Shown: one piece after another, positions 9,882 to 21,431 of the stretch
How the letters are laid out: every line of letters begins with the position of its first letter
Numbering within the stretch: position 1 is the stretch's first letter
Source: Hydrocarboniphaga sp.
GTDB lineage: Bacteria; Pseudomonadota; Gammaproteobacteria; Nevskiales; Nevskiaceae
Length of the DNA stretch: 64,000 nucleotides
NCBI RefSeq assembly: GCF_028291725.1
Contig: NZ_JAQGNT010000051.1
Location: 62,001 to 126,000 of the forward strand
Direction of reading: 5' to 3'
Made by a program: the position numbers and the translations under genes
The notes under the pieces: model-generated
The model's input: the letters and a program-made list of their open reading frames with translations, nothing else
Database searches by the model: none
Told to the model about the DNA's origin: nothing

Positions 9882-10658
9882 ATGCAGGTTGCCATCATTA
9901 CAGGCGCAAGCAGCGGCATCGGTTTCGGCACGGCCGTCAAGCTGGCTGGCATGGGCATCGCGGTGCTCGGCGTAGGGCGCGATGCCAACAAGCTCGCCGA
10001 TCTCGAGAACGCGATCGGCAATCCCGAACGCATCGCGACGCTCGCCGTCGACGTCACCGATGACGATGCGCCCAAGCGCATCGTCGAAGCCGCGCTGTCG
10101 CACTGGAACCGCATCGATTTCCTGATCAACAACGCCGGTGCGGGCAGCCCCAAGCCGCTGCACGAAACCGATGATGCCATGCTGGACGGTTTCCTGAACC
10201 TGATGCTGCGCGCGCCGTTTCGCCTGGCGCGCGATGTGATTCCGCACATGAAACCGGGCAGCGCGATCATCAACGTCACGTCGACTTTCGCCGTCATCGG
10301 CGGCCGTCGCGGCGGTGCCTATACCGCCGCGAAAGGCGGCCTCAATGCGTTGACCAGGCACATCGCCTGCCAGTACGGCGCACTCGGTATCCGCAGCAAC
10401 AACGTTGCCCCTGGCGTCACCGTTACGCCGATGGTGCAGGGCCGCCTCAACGATCCACTTTTCAAAAGAATCAACGTCGAGATGACGCCGCATACCCGTC
10501 TGGGTGAAATCGAAGACATCGCCAGCACGATCGCCTTTCTGTGCTCGCCCGGCGGCAGTTTCATCAACGGCCAGACCATCGTCGTCGACGGCGGCTGGAG
10601 TTCGACCAAGTACCTTTCCGAAAACGCGCTGACCTCGACCTGGACCCCGGCGGCATGA
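9882..10658 (+). CDS. SDR family oxidoreductase
   Basis: [25 protein letters not shown] ... [16 protein letters not shown] ... Rossmann and YxxxK motifs. Confidence 0.93.
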   Translation: MQVAIITGASSGIGFGTAVKLAGMGIAVLGVGRDANKLADLENAIGNPERIATLAVDVTDDDAPKRIVEAALSHWNRIDFLINNAGAGSPKPLHETDDAMLDGFLNLMLRAPFRLARDVIPHMKPGSAIINVTSTFAVIGGRRGGAYTAAKGGLNALTRHIACQYGALGIRSNNVAPGVTVTPMVQGRLNDPLFKRINVEMTPHTRLGEIEDIASTIAFLCSPGGSFINGQTIVVDGGWSSTKYLSENALTSTWTPAA

Positions 10659-11782
10659 TCCTGACGGAGACGCAGCAGGCGATTCGCGACGCCGTCCGCG
10701 AGTTTGCACAGGACCGCATCAAGCCGCATAGCGCCGCCTTCGAAGAGGCGCGCGGCTATCCATCGGCGCTGTTCGAACAGCTCGCCGCGCTCGGCGTGAT
10801 GGGCATGACCGCGCCCGAGGAGGTCGGTGGCGCAGGCGCGGACTACGTTTCCTACGCGCTGGCGCTGATGGAAATCGCGGCGGCCGACGGCGCGCTATCG
10901 ACTATCGTCAGCATCCAGAACAGCCTCATCGTGGCCAGCGTCCTCAAGGACGGCACGCCCGAACAGCAACAGCGCTTCCTGTCCGATCTCATCGCCGGGC
11001 GCATGATCGGTGCCTTCGCGCTTACCGAAGCGGACGCGGGGTCGGATGCCGCGGCGCTGCGCATGCGTGCGCAGAAGGTCGACGGCGGCTACCGGTTGTC
11101 CGGTAGCAAGCAATTCATAACATCCGCGAAGATCGCCGGTATCGCGATCGTCTACGCGGTCACCGACCCTGCGGCCGGCAAGCGTGGCATCACCGGCTTC
11201 ATCGTGCCGACGGTATCGGCGGGATATCGCGTGGACAAGGTCGAGCACAAGCTCGGCCAGCAGGCATCGGACACCTGCGCGATCCGCTTCGATGATGTGT
11301 TTGTCGAGGACGGCCTGCGCCTGGGAGCGGAAGGCGCGGGCTACGCCATCGCGCTCGCCAACCTCGCAATGGGCCGCATCGGCATCGCCGCGCAGTGCAT
11401 CGGCATGGCGCAGGCCGCGTTCGACATCGCGGTGGCTTATGCCAAGGAGCGCAGGAGCTTCGGCAAGGCGATCATTGGGCACCAGGCGGTGGGCTTCCGC
11501 CTGGCCGATCTGGCCACGCGCCTCGAAGCCGCACGCCAGCTGGTGCTGCACGCAGCGGCGTCCAAGGACGCCGGTCTGCCCAGCCTGCAGGAGGCGTCGA
11601 TGGCCAAGCTGTTCGCCTCCGAGACCGCAGAAGCCGTTGTTTCCGGCGCGATCCAGACGCTCGGCGGCTACGGCTATCTCGAAGAGTTCGGCGTGGCCAA
11701 GATCTATCGCGACGTGCGCGTCTGCCAGATCTACGAAGGCACTTCGGATATACAGCGCATTGTGATCGCGCGGGCGCTTTAG
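10655..11782 (+). CDS. Acyl-CoA dehydrogenase
   Basis: [22 protein letters not shown]...[19 protein letters not shown]...[22 protein letters not shown] overlap with upstream SDR. Confidence 0.94.
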   Translation: MILTETQQAIRDAVREFAQDRIKPHSAAFEEARGYPSALFEQLAALGVMGMTAPEEVGGAGADYVSYALALMEIAAADGALSTIVSIQNSLIVASVLKDGTPEQQQRFLSDLIAGRMIGAFALTEADAGSDAAALRMRAQKVDGGYRLSGSKQFITSAKIAGIAIVYAVTDPAAGKRGITGFIVPTVSAGYRVDKVEHKLGQQASDTCAIRFDDVFVEDGLRLGAEGAGYAIALANLAMGRIGIAAQCIGMAQAAFDIAVAYAKERRSFGKAIIGHQAVGFRLADLATRLEAARQLVLHAAASKDAGLPSLQEASMAKLFASETAEAVVSGAIQTLGGYGYLEEFGVAKIYRDVRVCQIYEGTSDIQRIVIARAL

Positions 11783-11793
11783 ACAGTATCGAC

Positions 11794-11864
11794 GTCATTC
11801 CCGCGAAAGCGGGAATCCAGTGGGGCTGGCTACGTCCCTGGATTCCCGCCTGCGCGGGAATGAC
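11794..11864. repeat. Inverted repeat family D (GTCATTCCCGCGAAAGCGGGAATCCAG...)
   Basis: GTCATTCCCGCGAAAGCGGGAATCCAG ... CTGGATTCCCGCCTGCGCGGGAATGAC; second copy at 56301. Confidence 0.85.
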
Positions 11865-11916
11865 AAAACATCAGCAATTCGCATTGAGTCGGGCACAGGC
11901 CCGGAAGGATCAGTAA

Positions 11917-13727
<1,811 letters not shown>

Positions 13728-13832
13728 GGTTCTGCATTGCTCAACATCGATGTTGATTATCAGAATTCGGTTTGACTGGGTTATGATCGTCTGGCTTCCA
13801 TTCACCCGCATATTGGCGCCTAAAGGAAAAGT

Positions 13833-14816
13833 ATGTTCAAAGCTCTGCTCATAACGAAGAACGAGTCCGCGCAAGCCGTCGCCGTCACCGATATCGATGA
13901 GTCGCAGCTGCCCGAAGCCGCCGTCACGGTGAAGGTCGAATACTCGACCATCAATTACAAGGACGGCCTGGCCATCACCGGCAAGTCACCGGTGGTGCGC
14001 AAGTTCCCGATGGTGCCCGGCATCGACTTCGCCGGCGTGGTGGAATCCAGCAGCAGCGATCAGTGGAAAGCAGGCGACCGCGTCGTGCTCAACGGCTGGG
14101 GCGTTGGTGAAGGCCACTGGGGCGGATTGTCCCAGAAGGCCCGCGTCAATCCCGGCTGGCTGATCCGCCTGCCGGAAGCCTTCAGCGCGAAGCAGGCGAT
14201 GGCCATCGGTACCGCCGGCTATACCGCCGCCCTCTGCGTCGATGCGCTGGAAAAGCACGGCGTTACGCCTGCGCAGGGCGAGATCCTGGTCACCGGTGCC
14301 ACCGGTGGCGTCGGCAGCGTGGCGATCGCGCTGTTGAGCAAACTCGGCTTCAAGGTTGTGGCCTCCAGCGGCAAGGCCAGCGAGGCCGACTATCTGAAGG
14401 CGCTCGGTGCGGCCGAGATCATTGACCGCGCCTCGCTTTCCGCTCCCGGCAAGCCGATGCAGAAAGAGCGCTGGGCGGCCGTGGTGGACTGCGTCGGCAG
14501 CGCCACGCTGGCCAATGCCCTTGCACAGACGCGCTACGGCGGTTATGTGGCTGCTTGCGGCCTGGCCCAGGGCATGGACCTGCCGGGCTCGGTGGCGCCA
14601 TTCATTCTGCGCGGTGTGTCGCTGCTGGGCATCGACAGCGTGATGGCGCCGCTGCCGCCGCGCGAAGCCGCGTGGAAGCGGCTGGCGCGCGACCTGGACG
14701 CCTCGGCGCTGGAATCCATCAGCACCCTGGTCGGCCTTGGTAACGCGGCCGCTGCCGGCGCCGACATCGTCGCGGGCAAGATTCGCGGCCGTGTCGTGGT
14801 CGACGTGAACGCCTGA
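13833..14816 (+). CDS. YhdH/AcuI family quinone oxidoreductase (acrylyl-CoA reductase-like)
   Basis: MFKALLITKNESAQAVAVTDIDESQLPEAAVTVKVEYSTINYKDGLAITGKSPVVRKFPMVPGIDFAGVV; family hallmark N-terminus. Confidence 0.92.
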   Translation: MFKALLITKNESAQAVAVTDIDESQLPEAAVTVKVEYSTINYKDGLAITGKSPVVRKFPMVPGIDFAGVVESSSSDQWKAGDRVVLNGWGVGEGHWGGLSQKARVNPGWLIRLPEAFSAKQAMAIGTAGYTAALCVDALEKHGVTPAQGEILVTGATGGVGSVAIALLSKLGFKVVASSGKASEADYLKALGAAEIIDRASLSAPGKPMQKERWAAVVDCVGSATLANALAQTRYGGYVAACGLAQGMDLPGSVAPFILRGVSLLGIDSVMAPLPPREAAWKRLARDLDASALESISTLVGLGNAAAAGADIVAGKIRGRVVVDVNA

Positions 14817-14836
14817 TCCGCAGAAACGGGTTGGCA

Positions 14837-14880
14837 ACAGAAAAGGCGGAGCCGCTGCATGCGGCCCCGCCTTTTCTGTT
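14837..14880 (+). terminator. Intrinsic terminator
   Basis: acAGAAAAGGCGGAGCCGC-tgcat-GCGGCCCCGCCTTTTCTgt stem-loop with T-tract after the AcuI-like gene. Confidence 0.8.
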
Positions 14881-15021
14881 CCAGCTCGGCCGTGGAACGC
14901 AGCTTAGAGCTGCACACACTGCACAATACAGTCGCTGATTATGATCGCGGCATGCGCCAAGGCTGCGCCGCGATTTTGAAACGATATCAGCGGTAAACCG
15001 GACTGCGCCAGATCAAGCTGG

Positions 15022-15486
15022 TTACCGAGCTTTTGCTGTCCGCGGGTGTTTCGGTGCGTGGCTGTGTCCGGCGGAGATCGCTTTCGCTATCGGTACGACA
15101 TGCACCTTGCCGTGGCGAACCCCGCGCTCGGCGACCAGGCTCTCGGCCTGCATCAGCACCTGCCCGGATTCACCGCGCAGCAATGCGACCTCGAAACACT
15201 GGTCCGCATCCAGGTGCACATGCAGCGTCGACACCGTGAGGTCGTGATGCCGGTGCTGGCCATTCGTCAGGCGGCGGCCGAGTTCACGTGCGTGGTGGTC
15301 ATAGACGTAGGACACACAGGCGAGGCATTGGCTGGATGCAGGCGCGTCGTCGAGTGCCTCCTTGCCGAGCCGGTCGCGCAGCAGGTCGCGCACTGCCTCG
15401 GATCGGTTCTGGTAGCCGTGGCGGCTAATCCAGTCGTCGAACTGTGCGGCCAGCTTGTCTTCTAGGGAGATCGTGTAGCGCTGCAT
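15022..15486 (-). CDS. nikR: Nickel-responsive transcriptional regulator NikR
   Basis: MQRYTISLEDKLAAQFDDWISRHGYQNRSEAVRDLLRDRL... ribbon-helix-helix plus ACT-like domain with H...VSTLHVHLDADQCFEVALLRG... Confidence 0.92.
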   Translation of the reverse strand: MQRYTISLEDKLAAQFDDWISRHGYQNRSEAVRDLLRDRLGKEALDDAPASSQCLACVSYVYDHHARELGRRLTNGQHRHHDLTVSTLHVHLDADQCFEVALLRGESGQVLMQAESLVAERGVRHGKVHVVPIAKAISAGHSHAPKHPRTAKAR

Positions 15487-15574
15487 GGGCGGATTCGCTG
15501 GTGGACGTGCCGGCGCATTTCTACCACGCAAGCGCGACGCCTGTGCATTCATCTGCGGCCGCGCTCGAATGGCA

Positions 15575-15601
15575 GTATGACGAGTCACTGGTTCGTCATA
15601 C
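15575..15601. promoter_or_regulatory. Candidate NikR operator GTATGACGA-N9-TCGTCATAC
   Basis: Perfect 9-bp inverted arms between nikR and the divergent TonB-dependent receptor gene. Confidence 0.8.
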
Positions 15602-15643
15602 CGTTGCGTTATACAGCGCTGCAATAGAACGGGAAGCATCGAA

Positions 15644-17704
15644 GTGAAGAAGTGCATCGCCGGCGGGCTGGCAGTTTTGTGCCTGGGATTTTCTGTGCCG
15701 CTGATGGCGGGTGGCGTGCCGATCGAACTCGACCCGGTCACGGTGATCGGCGTGCCGGACCTGCAGGACGAGTCGCGCTCCGCGACCGAAGGCTATGTCA
15801 CGGCCGAGCAGCTGTCGGAGCGGCCGATCTCGCGTGCCGGCGAACTGCTCGAATTCGTGCCAGGCCTGATGGTCACGCAGCACAGCGGCGAGGGCAAGGC
15901 GAACCAGTATTTCCTGCGCGGCTTCAACCTGGATCACGGAACCGACTTCTACAGCGACGTCGATGGGTTGCCGGTCAACATGCGCACGCATGCGCATGGC
16001 CAGGGCTATGCCGATATCAATTTCATCATTCCGGAGCTGATCGGTTCGCTGGAATATCGCAAGGGCCCGTATTCCGCCGATGTTGGCGACTTCGCCGCGG
16101 CCGGCTCCGCGAACCTGCGCTATGTCGATTCGCTGCCGCAGAACATCGCAAAAGTAACGATCGGCGAATACGGCTACCAGAGCGCCTTGCTGGCCGCGTC
16201 GCCCTCACTGCTCGGCGGCACGCTGCTGCTGGGCGCGCAGGCAACGCACTACGACGGTCCTTTCGATCTGGAAGAGAACGTGCGCAAGTACGCCACCATT
16301 GCGCGCTTCAATAAGGGCAACGATCAGCAGGGTTTCACCGCGTCGCTGATGAGCTACGACATCCAATACACGGCACCGGACCAGATTCCGCAGCGCGCCG
16401 TCGATAGTGGAGAGATCGATAGACTCGGCTACATCGATCCCAGCGACGGCGGAAGTGTCGGCCGCTACAGCGCCAATCTCGAGTTCCGCGGTCTGGCCGA
16501 TGGCGGCAATTGGCGCGCCCAGGCTTATGCGCTGAAGTATCGTATGCAGCTGTATTCCAATTTCACCTATTTCCTGACCGATTCCGAGCACGGCGACCAG
16601 TTCAACCAGTTCGACGATCGCAAGGTCTACGGCGTCAACGCGCGCCGCTACTGGCTGCTTCCGACGACGATTCCGATCGATGTCACGCTCGGATTGCAGA
16701 GCCGCTACGACGATATCGATCCGGTCGGCCTGTATCTGACGCAGGCGCGGCAACGCCTGTCGACGGTGCGCGAAGATCGGGTCAAGGAAGGCAGCGTCGG
16801 CCTGTACCTGAGCAGTACGCAGAAGTGGTTGCCGTGGTTGCGCTCGCAGATCGGCGCGCGCGCCGATCGTTATTTTTTTGATGTCGACAGCAGAGACCAG
16901 ACCAGGGGCCAGCCGCTCAACTCCGGTAGCGACCAGGACTCGATCTACAGCCCGAAAGTCGCGCTGATCTTCGGGCCCTGGGATCGCACGCAGTTCTATC
17001 TCAACTATGGCCAGGGCTTTCACAGCAACGATGCGCGCGGCGTCACCACGACGGTGGATCCGCTCGATGCGACGGTGCCTCAGAACAAGGTCGATCCGCT
17101 GGTCAAGGCGCGCGGCAGCGAGATCGGCGTGTCCAGCGGCATCGTTCCGCATCTGACGCTGGCGGCCTCGCTGTGGCAGCTCGATTTCGATTCCGAGCTG
17201 GTCTACGTCGGCGACGCCGGCGCCAACGAGCCCAGCGGTTCGAGCCGGCGGCGCGGCCTCGAGTTGTCCGCGTCCTACCAGCTGTTTCCGTGGCTGCTGC
17301 TGGACGCCGACTATGCCTACGCGCATTCGCGGCTGGATTCGGAAGACGGCGACCGCATTCCGAATTCGATCGGCAGCATCTATGGACTGGGCGTGACCGT
17401 GCCGGAAACGCGCGGCTGGAGCGGCGGCCTGCGGCTGCGTCATCTCGGCCCGGGTCCGCTGGTCGAGGACGACAGTGCGCGGTCGAAGTCGACCACGGTG
17501 CTGAACGGGCAGGTCGGCTATCGCTTTCTGCAGCGGTATACGAGCAATCTGCAGATCCTGAACCTGCTGAACAGCCACGATCACGACATCACGTATTACT
17601 ACGAATCGCGTTTGCCGGGCGAGCCGGCGGAAGGGGCTGCGGATTTCCACTTCCACCCGGTCGAGCCGCGCTCAGTGCGGGTAACGGTGGGCGCGGAGTT
17701 TTGA
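15644..17704 (+). CDS. TonB-dependent outer membrane receptor, putative nickel(-chelate) uptake
   Basis: IELDPVTVIGVPDLQDESRSATEGYVTAEQLSERPISRAGELLEFVPGLMVTQHSGEGKANQYFLRGFNLDHGTDF... plug and barrel; GTG start; adjacent to NikR operator. Confidence 0.88.
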   Translation: MKKCIAGGLAVLCLGFSVPLMAGGVPIELDPVTVIGVPDLQDESRSATEGYVTAEQLSERPISRAGELLEFVPGLMVTQHSGEGKANQYFLRGFNLDHGTDFYSDVDGLPVNMRTHAHGQGYADINFIIPELIGSLEYRKGPYSADVGDFAAAGSANLRYVDSLPQNIAKVTIGEYGYQSALLAASPSLLGGTLLLGAQATHYDGPFDLEENVRKYATIARFNKGNDQQGFTASLMSYDIQYTAPDQIPQRAVDSGEIDRLGYIDPSDGGSVGRYSANLEFRGLADGGNWRAQAYALKYRMQLYSNFTYFLTDSEHGDQFNQFDDRKVYGVNARRYWLLPTTIPIDVTLGLQSRYDDIDPVGLYLTQARQRLSTVREDRVKEGSVGLYLSSTQKWLPWLRSQIGARADRYFFDVDSRDQTRGQPLNSGSDQDSIYSPKVALIFGPWDRTQFYLNYGQGFHSNDARGVTTTVDPLDATVPQNKVDPLVKARGSEIGVSSGIVPHLTLAASLWQLDFDSELVYVGDAGANEPSGSSRRRGLELSASYQLFPWLLLDADYAYAHSRLDSEDGDRIPNSIGSIYGLGVTVPETRGWSGGLRLRHLGPGPLVEDDSARSKSTTVLNGQVGYRFLQRYTSNLQILNLLNSHDHDITYYYESRLPGEPAEGAADFHFHPVEPRSVRVTVGAEF

Positions 17705-17730
17705 GGTCTGCCGCCGTTGTTGCCACCCTT

Positions 17731-17793
17731 GTAGGAGTGGGTCATACCCGCGACTGAGGCTTCGAGGTCACAGTCGCGGGTATGACCCGCTCC
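17731..17793. repeat. REP-like pair, family F (GTAGGAGTGGGTCATACCCGCGACTG)
   Basis: Inverted arms; further copy at 27429. Confidence 0.75.
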
Positions 17794-17850
17794 GAACAGC
17801 TTGTATTGGCTTGCGTTGCAAATGCGTAACCAAGTGCCGATACCGACGAT

Positions 17851-20466
17851 TCAATCGCCGGCCGATGATGCCATCCGCTCCAGCAGCTGCGCCGCTTCCG
17901 GACGATCCGGCGCCACGGCTTTCAGCTGCATCAGCAGTGTGCGCGCCGAGGCTACGTCTACCGCGGCCAGCATCGCGGCCATCTGCAGCAGCGGGTCGTA
18001 GGCCGGGCGGAAGTCGGCGCTGGTGCGCAGCACGGCCAGCAGCGGGCCGCCGACCTGCTCGATCATCTGGCGCGGATCGGCGACCGGCGTCACCTTGCGG
18101 CCGGCCACAAGGTAGCGGTCCCGCGCAAGCCAGTACGCCGCGATTCGCGCGGCAAAGGCAGGGTCGGTGCTGCTGTCGAGCACGTCGCCGGGCGCTAGCG
18201 CAACGGCCTGCGAGAACGCCAGCAGACGATCCGCCGGCGAGGATGCGGCTACATAGGTGATGCGCGGCGCGCGATAGGCCACGACCGGATGATCGTCGGT
18301 ATTCAGTGCGGCGTCGCCGGCGAATCGCGCCAGAGCCTGCGGGCCGGCGGTGAAGCTGCCGAGCACGGCGACTTCGTCCGGCAGCCCGAACTCGGCCGGC
18401 GCATGCAGCAGATTCGCGCCGGCAATGCGATCGCGAACCTCGGATGGTTTGAAGCGAGCAGCATCGCGGCGGCCGACCAGGCCGATCGCCGGGGTGATCA
18501 GACTGTTGGTCGCGAGCATCGCGCTGCCGTCCGGGTACACCGCCAGAAAGCTGCGCACGATGCTGCGCAGCGTATCGAGATCGAGCTGGTGCAGCGGCAG
18601 CCACTGGCAGAACAGGCCACCGGGCGCCAGGCGCTCGCGGACCGCGGCAAAGTGTTCGACGGTGTAGAGCGAGCCGGAGCCGCTGCGTGCCGGATGAAAA
18701 TTGTCAGCGACGATCAGGTCATAGTGTTGCGGCGTCGTGCGCACGTAGCGCCTTGCATCGCCCGCCAGCAGGTGCAGCCGCGGATTCGCGCCAGCGCCGG
18801 CCAGCTGCTCGCGGAACAGCGCGGACGCGGCAATGACTTCGGGCAGCAGTTCGACGGCGTCGACGGCTAGCCCCGGATCCTGCGCCGCGGCGGCGGCAGT
18901 CACGCCGGTGCCGAGGCCGAGGAACAGCGCGCGTCGCGGCTGCGGGTGCAGCAGCAGCGGCAGCAGCGCCTGACGCGCGTCCGCGAACACCGTCGCGCTG
19001 CTGCCTTCCTGCTGACGGTTGTCGATGTGCAGCGTCGCGACGCCGTCGCCATCCTCGACCACGCTGACCGCGGCCATCACGCCTTCGGCGTAGCGGACGA
19101 TACGTCCGTTCTCGGGCACATCGACGATCGCCAGGCTGGGGACTAGCCAGCTGGCACCGATCACCGCCGCTGCGCTTAGGTACTGCGCTGGCGCTTTCCA
19201 CGCGGCGCGGGTCGACAGCAGCAAGTAGCCGGCGGCCAGTAGCGCGAGCGACGTGCGCGTGCCGATCGCCGGGATCAGCCAGACGCCGAACAGTAGCGGC
19301 GCCAGCGCCGCCCCGAGTGTATTGGCGCCGAGCACTCGGCCCAGCGGAATGCTCCGCGAAATAGCGAGCGTCGACAGATGGCTGAACAGCGCGCCCATCA
19401 CGAAAGTCGCCGGCAGGAAGGCCGCCGCCGCCAGCGCCGCCTCGGCTAGCAGCGCTTGCGCCATGCCGGCGCCCAGCACCGACTGGACGGCGGCCTGCAG
19501 GCCTGGCGCGCGCGATAGCACCAGCATTCCCGACAGGCAGGTCAGCGCGAGTGCGCGCAGCAGTGCGTCGCTGCGGCGGTCGGCGCCGCCGGACGGCCAG
19601 CGTGCGTAAGCCGCTGCGCCCATCGCGGAACCCAGCAGGTACGCCGCCAGCAGCAGGGCGAAGGTGTACACCGTGTCCTGCGCGACCTGGGCCAGTACGC
19701 GCACCACCACCACCTCGAAGCCGATGCCGAGCAGGCCGGTCGCCGCCAGCAGCCAAAGCGAGGCGCTCGCGCGCGGCAGCGGTGCCCGGGTCGCATCGAG
19801 CTTCATAAGCGGATCGGCCGGACCGCGCATCAGCGCCAACGTCGCGACCGCGCACAACAGGTTCAAGGCCGCGCACAGGCCGGCCGTGCGCGACAGGCCC
19901 CATTGCGGCACCAGCACGAAAGCAGCGGCGAGCACGCCGACCACGGCGCCGAAAGTGTTGCCGGCATAGAGCGCGGCAACGGAGCTGCCCTGGCGGTGCA
20001 GCCTCGCCACCAGGCGCTGCATAGCCGGCAGCGTCGCGCCCATCGGCGCGGTCGCCGGCAGTAACAGCATGAACGTGCCGCAAAACGCGAGGGCCCAATG
20101 CCGCAGCGGCGAAGGCTGTGGCCCGATCAGGTCTAGCAGGGCGGCCGTGACCGGAGCGAGCAGCACCGACAGGGCCAGGCTCCATACACCGATCGCTATC
20201 TCGCAGCCCGCATACCAGCGCGCCGCATTCGCGCTGCGGGAAATGCGCTCGCCCAGCAGCAGGGCGCCGACGCCAAGTCCGGCGAAGAAGGCAGCGACGA
20301 CGGCGAGCACCGCCGCGGCCTCGTGTCCCAGCCACAGAGCCGCCTGCTGCGTCCACACGATCTGGTAGCCCAGCGAGGCGAAGCCGGAGGCGAACATCAG
20401 GATCAGCGCCAGCTTCTGGCTACGCATGCTCGTGAGTGAGTTCTGCGCCGGCATCATCGCGGTCAA
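17851..20466 (-). CDS. Membrane-fused spermidine synthase-like protein (MFS-like N-terminus plus methyltransferase-fold domain)
   Basis: Multi-TM N-terminus, then ALFLGLGTGVTAAAAAQDPGLAVDAVELLPEVIAAS...YDLIVADNFHPARSGSGSLYTVEHFAAVRERLAPGGLFCQWLPLHQLD. Confidence 0.85.
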   Translation of the reverse strand: MTAMMPAQNSLTSMRSQKLALILMFASGFASLGYQIVWTQQAALWLGHEAAAVLAVVAAFFAGLGVGALLLGERISRSANAARWYAGCEIAIGVWSLALSVLLAPVTAALLDLIGPQPSPLRHWALAFCGTFMLLLPATAPMGATLPAMQRLVARLHRQGSSVAALYAGNTFGAVVGVLAAAFVLVPQWGLSRTAGLCAALNLLCAVATLALMRGPADPLMKLDATRAPLPRASASLWLLAATGLLGIGFEVVVVRVLAQVAQDTVYTFALLLAAYLLGSAMGAAAYARWPSGGADRRSDALLRALALTCLSGMLVLSRAPGLQAAVQSVLGAGMAQALLAEAALAAAAFLPATFVMGALFSHLSTLAISRSIPLGRVLGANTLGAALAPLLFGVWLIPAIGTRTSLALLAAGYLLLSTRAAWKAPAQYLSAAAVIGASWLVPSLAIVDVPENGRIVRYAEGVMAAVSVVEDGDGVATLHIDNRQQEGSSATVFADARQALLPLLLHPQPRRALFLGLGTGVTAAAAAQDPGLAVDAVELLPEVIAASALFREQLAGAGANPRLHLLAGDARRYVRTTPQHYDLIVADNFHPARSGSGSLYTVEHFAAVRERLAPGGLFCQWLPLHQLDLDTLRSIVRSFLAVYPDGSAMLATNSLITPAIGLVGRRDAARFKPSEVRDRIAGANLLHAPAEFGLPDEVAVLGSFTAGPQALARFAGDAALNTDDHPVVAYRAPRITYVAASSPADRLLAFSQAVALAPGDVLDSSTDPAFAARIAAYWLARDRYLVAGRKVTPVADPRQMIEQVGGPLLAVLRTSADFRPAYDPLLQMAAMLAAVDVASARTLLMQLKAVAPDRPEAAQLLERMASSAGD

Positions 20467-20523
20467 GGACCGCTCCTACAGTCGCGTATCACCGCGCCGC
20501 AAGATGCCTGTGGGAGCGGTCCT
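20467..20523. repeat. Inverted repeat related to REP-like elements (ggaccgctcctac ... gtgggagcggtcct)
   Basis: Complementary arms in the intergenic region. Confidence 0.5.
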
Positions 20524-20590
20524 CGGCCGCGATTGAGGCACACGCAACTGCGCAGAGATTCCTTTGCGCCGATCCTGTTGTCATCCATGT

Positions 20591-21226
20591 TCAACCGCTG
20601 AAGACAATCTGGTAGCCCCAGGAATCCAGCCGCGTCGGTATCGCGTTGAACGACAGCGTGATGCGGCGGGCGCCGGGGTTCGGCGGCACCGCGTGCAGCA
20701 GGTAACTGGGGAACAGCACGATGTCACCGGGCTGCGGTGGCGGGCTGATCCATTTGTCCGCGTTGTAGCGGCCGGTGGTGACGCCGGCGTGATCGTTGCG
20801 GAACGCGAAATCGGTACCGCCGGGCGACTTCATGAACACGGTGCGCGCATCGGCATGCGTAGGCGTCAGATAGACCACGCCGGAGATGAAACTGTTGGCG
20901 TGGTTGTGCATCGCCTGCCGGCCGCCGGTGTCGAGCACGTTCACCCACATTTCCTTCAGCGACCAGCCCAGCTGCTCGCCGAACAACACCGCGCCAAAGT
21001 CGGCGAGCAACGGCGAAATCACGCCGGCCGCCTGCACGAACAGCGGGCTGTCGCCGGGCTTGAGCATCGCGGTGTGCGACAGGTTCTCCGAGGAGTTGTT
21101 GGCGAGCGTGGCGTTAGCACCAAAGTGTGCCGCCAGGTCCCTGACCAGCACCTCCGGCAGCGCCCGTGGGATGCGCATGAACGGGACCGGGAACAGTCCG
21201 ATGACTTCCGGCACGGGGGTCGACAT
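20591..21226 (-). CDS. TIGR02466-type putative 2OG-Fe(II) oxygenase
   Basis: VIGLFPVPFMRIPRALPEVLVRDLAAHF...WVNVLDTGGRQAMHNHANSFISGVVYLTPTHADARTVFMKSP. Confidence 0.8.
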   Translation of the reverse strand: MSTPVPEVIGLFPVPFMRIPRALPEVLVRDLAAHFGANATLANNSSENLSHTAMLKPGDSPLFVQAAGVISPLLADFGAVLFGEQLGWSLKEMWVNVLDTGGRQAMHNHANSFISGVVYLTPTHADARTVFMKSPGGTDFAFRNDHAGVTTGRYNADKWISPPPQPGDIVLFPSYLLHAVPPNPGARRITLSFNAIPTRLDSWGYQIVFSG

Positions 21227-21431
21227 GGGCTTGCGGGCATCGCAGGAATTAACCGCGATTCTGCGCATGCACAGATGACGGCTTGATGGCAGCCGGCGAC
21301 GCGCGCGATTTCACGATTCCGTAACCGGTCCGTCACTTACCGCGTTTAGGGTGGCCGCCATTCGATGTGTGGGGGCGCAAAGTCTTCACACTTTTCTGTA
21401 GTTCGTCTTACACAATAAGGGAGCCTTATCC

